Below, in pieces: positions 60,496-64,000 of a DNA stretch of 64,000 nucleotides (the stretch's first letter is position 1; each line of letters starts with the position of its first letter). The translations under genes and the position numbers were made by a program. The notes under the pieces were generated by a model that was not told the DNA's origin, did no database searches, and saw nothing but the letters and a program-made list of their open reading frames with translations. Location: assembly GCA_035465395.1 (NCBI GenBank), contig DATHRK010000032.1, forward strand, positions 1 through 64,000, written 5' to 3'. The DNA comes from DATHRK01 sp035465395. GTDB taxonomy: Bacteria; Gemmatimonadota; Gemmatimonadetes; Longimicrobiales; RSA9.

Positions 60496-63400
60496 GTGAC
60501 CGCTCGCATGTCTCTGAAGGGCACGCTCGGCGCCCTGGCGCTGGCGATCCTCTTCGCAGCGTCCGCCGAGGCCCAGACCGGCCGGATGACCGGTATCGTC
60601 ACCGATGCCGAGACAGGCCAGCCGCTGTCGGGAGCGCAGGTCTTCCTGGAAGGCACCGGCATCGGCACGCTGACGGCCGAGAACGGCCGGTACTTCCTGC
60701 TGAACATTCAGCCGGGCACCTACACCGTCAGCGCCCAGCTGATCGGGTACGCCACCATCCGACGCGAGAACGTCGTCGTAGCGGTCGACATTGCCCGACA
60801 GCAGAACTTCGAGCTGACGCCGCAGGCGGTGGGCATCGCCGAAATCGTCGTGGAGGCGGAGCAGGTGCCTCTGATCGAGACGAGCGCCACGGGGACCAAG
60901 GACATCATCACGGTGGAGGAGATTCAGAACCTCCCCATCACGACGATCAACGAGGCGCTGGCCCTGCGCAGCGGATTCCTCGATGTACCGGCGAACACGG
61001 AAGTGCTCTCCCAGGCCGAGGAGGAGCGAGGACTTTCGCCGATACGCATCCGCGGCGGGCGGGGCGGCGAGACCCTGACGCTGATCGACGGGGTGCCGGT
61101 CAACAACTTCGTGTTCGGCGGCGCGGCCTTTCAGCCGAACCCCTACGTGACGCAGCAGATCGACTTCGTGCGCGGCGGCTTCGAGCCGCAGTACGGGAAC
61201 GCGCTGTCGGGGATCCTGAACATCGTGCTGCGCGAGGGCGGAACCAGCCTGGAGGGCGCGCTCGACTACCAGACGACCGAATTCGCGGGCGCGCTGGGGA
61301 GTAATAGCGACGACCTGTGGGGCAGCCACCTGTTCCAGGGGTTCATCTCCGGACCGGTGCCGGGGACCAGCAACAAGCTCCGCTTCATGGTGTCGGGCCG
61401 CGAGTCGCGGCGCGCCAACCGCGTGCTGGACTTCGATGACGAGGTGTTCGACCCGCGCTTCTCGCAGCCCGAGCTGGGCGACATCCAGCCCAACCGGCTG
61501 GACATCCTCTCGGGCGAGCGCGCCTTCGGCTTCAACCACAGCCGCGACATCTTCGGCAAGCTCACCTACCTGGTGACGCCGACCGCCAAGCTCAACCTGA
61601 CGGCGGTCGACTTCCAGCAGCAGAGCCAGCCGTTCTTCTTCAGCCTGCTGCTCACGGCGGTGGACCCGGTCGAGGCCTGCATCGACGTGAACGGCGACGC
61701 GGCGCTCTGCGAGGCGCAGTTCGACGGCAACACCCAGCCGGGTGGGGCGTTCGCCGACATCGCGCAGGGCTCGATCGACGCCGACGGGCAGCTCTACATC
61801 GCCGACTGGAACCACACCATCGGGCGCATGTTCTACAACCTCACCGCGTCGCGCTTCGACCAGGCGCGCGAGGTGTGCAACTTCTTCCAGGGCGTCTGCC
61901 TCGAAGACCGGTTCGCCAACACGAACTTCAGCGAGAGCTTCGAGGCGCCGGGCGTCAGCGACCAGCTCTTCCCGGCCTCCGGCACCGGCCGCGTATTCGG
62001 CGGCGAGACGATCCGCACCTACATGGGTCGAGCCGACGTGGAGGCGCAGGTCTCCGACCACCACAACCTGCGCGGCGGCCTCTTCTACCAGACGCACGAC
62101 ATCGGCTTCCGCGAGGCCCGCGACGTGGGCATCAGCGGCACAGTGGTGAGCGTCTCGGAGTACGCGGCGGATCCCTGGGAGGCGGCGTTCTACCTCCAGG
62201 ACCGGATCGAGTACGACTTCATCGACATCCAGCTCGGGTTCCGCTTCGACACGGGTGAAGCGGGCGGGCTGTTCTTCGAGAACCCGCTCGATCCGACCAA
62301 CGGCACCACGGCGTTCACGGTCTGCGACAATCCGGGCCAGTGGCAGAACATCGACGTCCGGCAGTTCGACGCCGCCGGCAACACGACCGAGTTCGTGACG
62401 CTGTCGGCCGACCAGAACTGGACGCGCCAGGTCTGCGCCGAGGACCGCGACGCGCTCGCGCAGGCGGCCCTGATCGCCACGGCCGACGACTTCACCGAGT
62501 CGAAGCGGCGCAGCCAGTTCTCGCCGCGCATCGGCATCAGCTTCCCGATCACCGAGAACTCGAGCGCCTTCTTCAACTTCGGGCGCCTGTCGCAGAACCC
62601 GCTCTACAACAACGTCTTCCAGCAGACCGGCATCGGCACGACGGCGGAGGGCACGGCCGACGGCGTCGTGGTGCAGCCGGTGGGCCGGTCGCGCCCGTTC
62701 CTCGGCAACTCCAACCTGCTCATCGAGGAGACCACGTCGTACGAGATCGGCTACCTGTCGCAGATCGCAGACCAGTACGCGCTGTCGGCGATCCTGTTCA
62801 CCAAGGACCAGACGGGCCTGACGGGGATCGTCACCGGCGGCGTCGACGACCAGGGCAACCAGATCTTCGACCCCGGCGCGACGTTCGGCGATCCGCCGAC
62901 CGCGCTGCCGTCCTACTCGATCGTGGTGAACCAGGACTTCGCCACGGTGCGCGGCTTCGAGGTCTCGCTGCGCAAGCGGCTGCAGGACTACTGGGCGTTC
63001 TCGCTGAACTACGCCTTCCAGCGCGCGCGCACCAACGCCGCGCCGCCGGAGCGTCAGACCGAGCGCCTGGTGGAGGGTCTCTCCGAGACGTTCCGCGAGA
63101 TCACGTCCGAGATCGACCAGCCGCACAGCTTCAACGGCACGCTCACGTTTGCGGTGGGTGACGAGAGTCCGGCGGACGGCATTCTCGGAGACATCATTCA
63201 GAACGCGCTCCTCAGCTTCATCGTCCGGGCCAGCAGCGGCCTGCCGTTCACGCCGCAGGATGACGACGCGCTGTCGGCAGTAGGGAATGTTGCTCCGGAC
63301 GCCATCAACTCCGAGCGCGGGCCGGCCAGCTTCACCGTCGACCTGCAGGCGCAGAAGGGGTTCAACCTCAACAACGTGCGCTACAGCCTCTACGCGCAGG

Positions 63401-63588
63401 TGCGGAACCTCTTCAACCGCGTCAACTGCCTGCAGGTCTCGCCGCAGTCCGGGGAGTGCGATGAGGGCGGCTTCAACTTCACGAACCGCCGGGTAGGCAA
63501 CGGCGCCAGCTCGAGCACGTCGCTCGACCGGCCGCAGCGGATCGGCAGTCTGCGGCAGATCCGCGCCGGCGTGCGGGTGCAGTTCTAA
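60496..63588 (+). CDS. TonB-dependent outer-membrane receptor with carboxypeptidase-like domain
   Basis: The GTG at 60496 behind AAGGAGG gives a 1030-residue protein with signal peptide ending ASAEAQ. Residues about 35-110 are a carboxypeptidase-regulatory-like domain (GIVTDAETGQPLSGAQVFLEGTGIGTLT), 130-275 the plug (IRGGRGGETLTLIDGVPVNN, NALSGILNIVLREGG), and the rest the barrel ending RQIRAGVRVQF with a C-terminal Phe. It resembles SusC/Oar-type receptors. The ligand is unknown. A secreted gene follows 125 bases later, behind a perfect hairpin, and may be the receptor's partner. Confidence 0.9.
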   Translation: MTARMSLKGTLGALALAILFAASAEAQTGRMTGIVTDAETGQPLSGAQVFLEGTGIGTLTAENGRYFLLNIQPGTYTVSAQLIGYATIRRENVVVAVDIARQQNFELTPQAVGIAEIVVEAEQVPLIETSATGTKDIITVEEIQNLPITTINEALALRSGFLDVPANTEVLSQAEEERGLSPIRIRGGRGGETLTLIDGVPVNNFVFGGAAFQPNPYVTQQIDFVRGGFEPQYGNALSGILNIVLREGGTSLEGALDYQTTEFAGALGSNSDDLWGSHLFQGFISGPVPGTSNKLRFMVSGRESRRANRVLDFDDEVFDPRFSQPELGDIQPNRLDILSGERAFGFNHSRDIFGKLTYLVTPTAKLNLTAVDFQQQSQPFFFSLLLTAVDPVEACIDVNGDAALCEAQFDGNTQPGGAFADIAQGSIDADGQLYIADWNHTIGRMFYNLTASRFDQAREVCNFFQGVCLEDRFANTNFSESFEAPGVSDQLFPASGTGRVFGGETIRTYMGRADVEAQVSDHHNLRGGLFYQTHDIGFREARDVGISGTVVSVSEYAADPWEAAFYLQDRIEYDFIDIQLGFRFDTGEAGGLFFENPLDPTNGTTAFTVCDNPGQWQNIDVRQFDAAGNTTEFVTLSADQNWTRQVCAEDRDALAQAALIATADDFTESKRRSQFSPRIGISFPITENSSAFFNFGRLSQNPLYNNVFQQTGIGTTAEGTADGVVVQPVGRSRPFLGNSNLLIEETTSYEIGYLSQIADQYALSAILFTKDQTGLTGIVTGGVDDQGNQIFDPGATFGDPPTALPSYSIVVNQDFATVRGFEVSLRKRLQDYWAFSLNYAFQRARTNAAPPERQTERLVEGLSETFREITSEIDQPHSFNGTLTFAVGDESPADGILGDIIQNALLSFIVRASSGLPFTPQDDDALSAVGNVAPDAINSERGPASFTVDLQAQKGFNLNNVRYSLYAQVRNLFNRVNCLQVSPQSGECDEGGFNFTNRRVGNGASSSTSLDRPQRIGSLRQIRAGVRVQF

Positions 63589-63597
63589 GGAAGGAAG

Positions 63598-63627
63598 ACC
63601 GGGCGCGGCAGCGATGCCGCGCCCGGT
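63598..63627 (+). terminator. Perfect 13-bp hairpin after the TonB receptor
   Basis: ACCGGGCGCGGCA at 63598-63610 and TGCCGCGCCCGGT at 63615-63627 form a perfect 13-base stem with a GCGA tetraloop. It starts 10 bases after the receptor stop. No T-run follows, so it could be a terminator working with other factors, an mRNA-end stabiliser, or both. Confidence 0.5.
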
Positions 63628-63713
63628 CGCGGGATCGGCATCGCTGGAGGTACGAACCCGGGTCCGTGTTCGTCCTGGCGAGGCAATCTGACCTTGAAGC
63701 TTGGGAGAAAGTA

Positions 63714-64000
63714 ATGCGCCGTCGCACGTTCTCTTTCGGAACGCTCCTGGCCGGAGCCGTCCTCCTCGGGCTGGCCGGGAGCGAAGTGCACGCCCAGGCC
63801 GCCGGCGTGACGCCGGAGCTGGTCATCCGCTCCGAGCACCCGGATGTGCCCGATCAGCACGCCCGCAACGTGTCGCCGTTCGAGCTGCGCGGGATCGCGG
63901 ACATCGCCTTCACGGGGATCCGCAACCGCGGCAGCCAGATCGTGCTGCTGGCGAACGACGGGACGATCAACTACACGCAGGGTTTCCCCGTCGGCCTGTT
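63714..64000 (+). CDS. Secreted protein, start only
   Basis: The ATG at 63714 follows GGGAGAAAG and starts a frame open to the window edge (95 codons). The product begins RRRTFSFGTLLAGAVLLGLAGSEVHAQ, a clear signal peptide, then ELVIRSEHPDVPDQHARNVSPFELRGIADIAFTGIRNRG. I do not recognise a family from this piece. Position directly after the TonB receptor suggests an exported partner. Confidence 0.8.
   Translation, partial: MRRRTFSFGTLLAGAVLLGLAGSEVHAQAAGVTPELVIRSEHPDVPDQHARNVSPFELRGIADIAFTGIRNRGSQIVLLANDGTINYTQGFPVGL

Noticed and set aside
60481..63126. Long minus-strand frame opposite the TonB receptor
   Set aside because: It is a shadow of the receptor gene with no protein-like features.
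1..64000. tRNA, rRNA, CRISPR arrays, insertion sequences or prophage
   Set aside because: No cloverleaf-like intergenic sequence, spaced repeats, transposase or integrase text was seen. The intergenic spaces are short, though small RNAs cannot be excluded by eye.

Overview
The window is GC-rich (about 70%), gene-dense bacterial chromosome with no rRNA, tRNA, CRISPR array, insertion sequence or prophage that I could recognise. Omp85 and TonB-dependent beta-barrel proteins, many lipoproteins and an LpoB-like protein point to a diderm cell. Gene order (yebC-ruvC-ruvA; ruvB-queA-tgt-yajC-def-fmt-...-rsmB-PASTA), free-standing LVIVD and PD40 propellers and a carboxypeptidase-regulatory TonB receptor suggest Gemmatimonadota. 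That assignment is an inference from gene content, not a database result.

Left part (1-19.7 kb) is accessory and stress related: a cut beta-carbonic anhydrase, secreted proteins, a minus-strand group ending in a degraded YdeI/DUF1905 gene and a VOC stub, the mutagenesis pair imuA-imuB without dnaE2, a succinate-semialdehyde dehydrogenase, a TspO-like membrane protein, a DinB-fold protein, four exported zinc-peptidase-like proteins (one fused to a beta-propeller and an Omp85 barrel), a membrane-embedded spermidine-synthase-like protein and an LVIVD propeller protein.

Middle part (20-50 kb) is mostly housekeeping. It holds yebC-ruvC-ruvA convergent with greA, an envelope lipoprotein trio (LpoB, a BamE/TPR-like lipoprotein, a COG3014 lipoprotein), a coupled pair of a CBS-domain glutamate-cysteine-ligase-like enzyme with an aspartoacylase-family hydrolase, and a long plus-strand operon. 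That operon runs ruvB-queA-tgt-yajC-def-fmt-tenI-thiS-thiG-rsmB-PASTA-tlpA-ybbR-tsaD-phosphoesterase-AsmA-like, knitted by 4-bp stop/start overlaps. It is followed by htpX, a diacylglycerol-kinase-family gene, efp and uvrA, then a YbjN-PspA-AI-2E stress group.

Right part (51-64 kb) looks like cell-wall sugar scavenging. NamZ (DUF1343) is divergent from a NagZ glucosaminidase fused to a beta-lactamase-fold domain, followed by a Vgb-like propeller and a sodium:solute symporter. Then come a cupin, folK, and a TonB receptor with the start of a secreted partner.

Recurrent oddities are: likely CTG starts inside CTGA overlaps, two genes with no ordinary start codon, a ThiE-family protein that looks like the tautomerase TenI, and a frameshifted gene.
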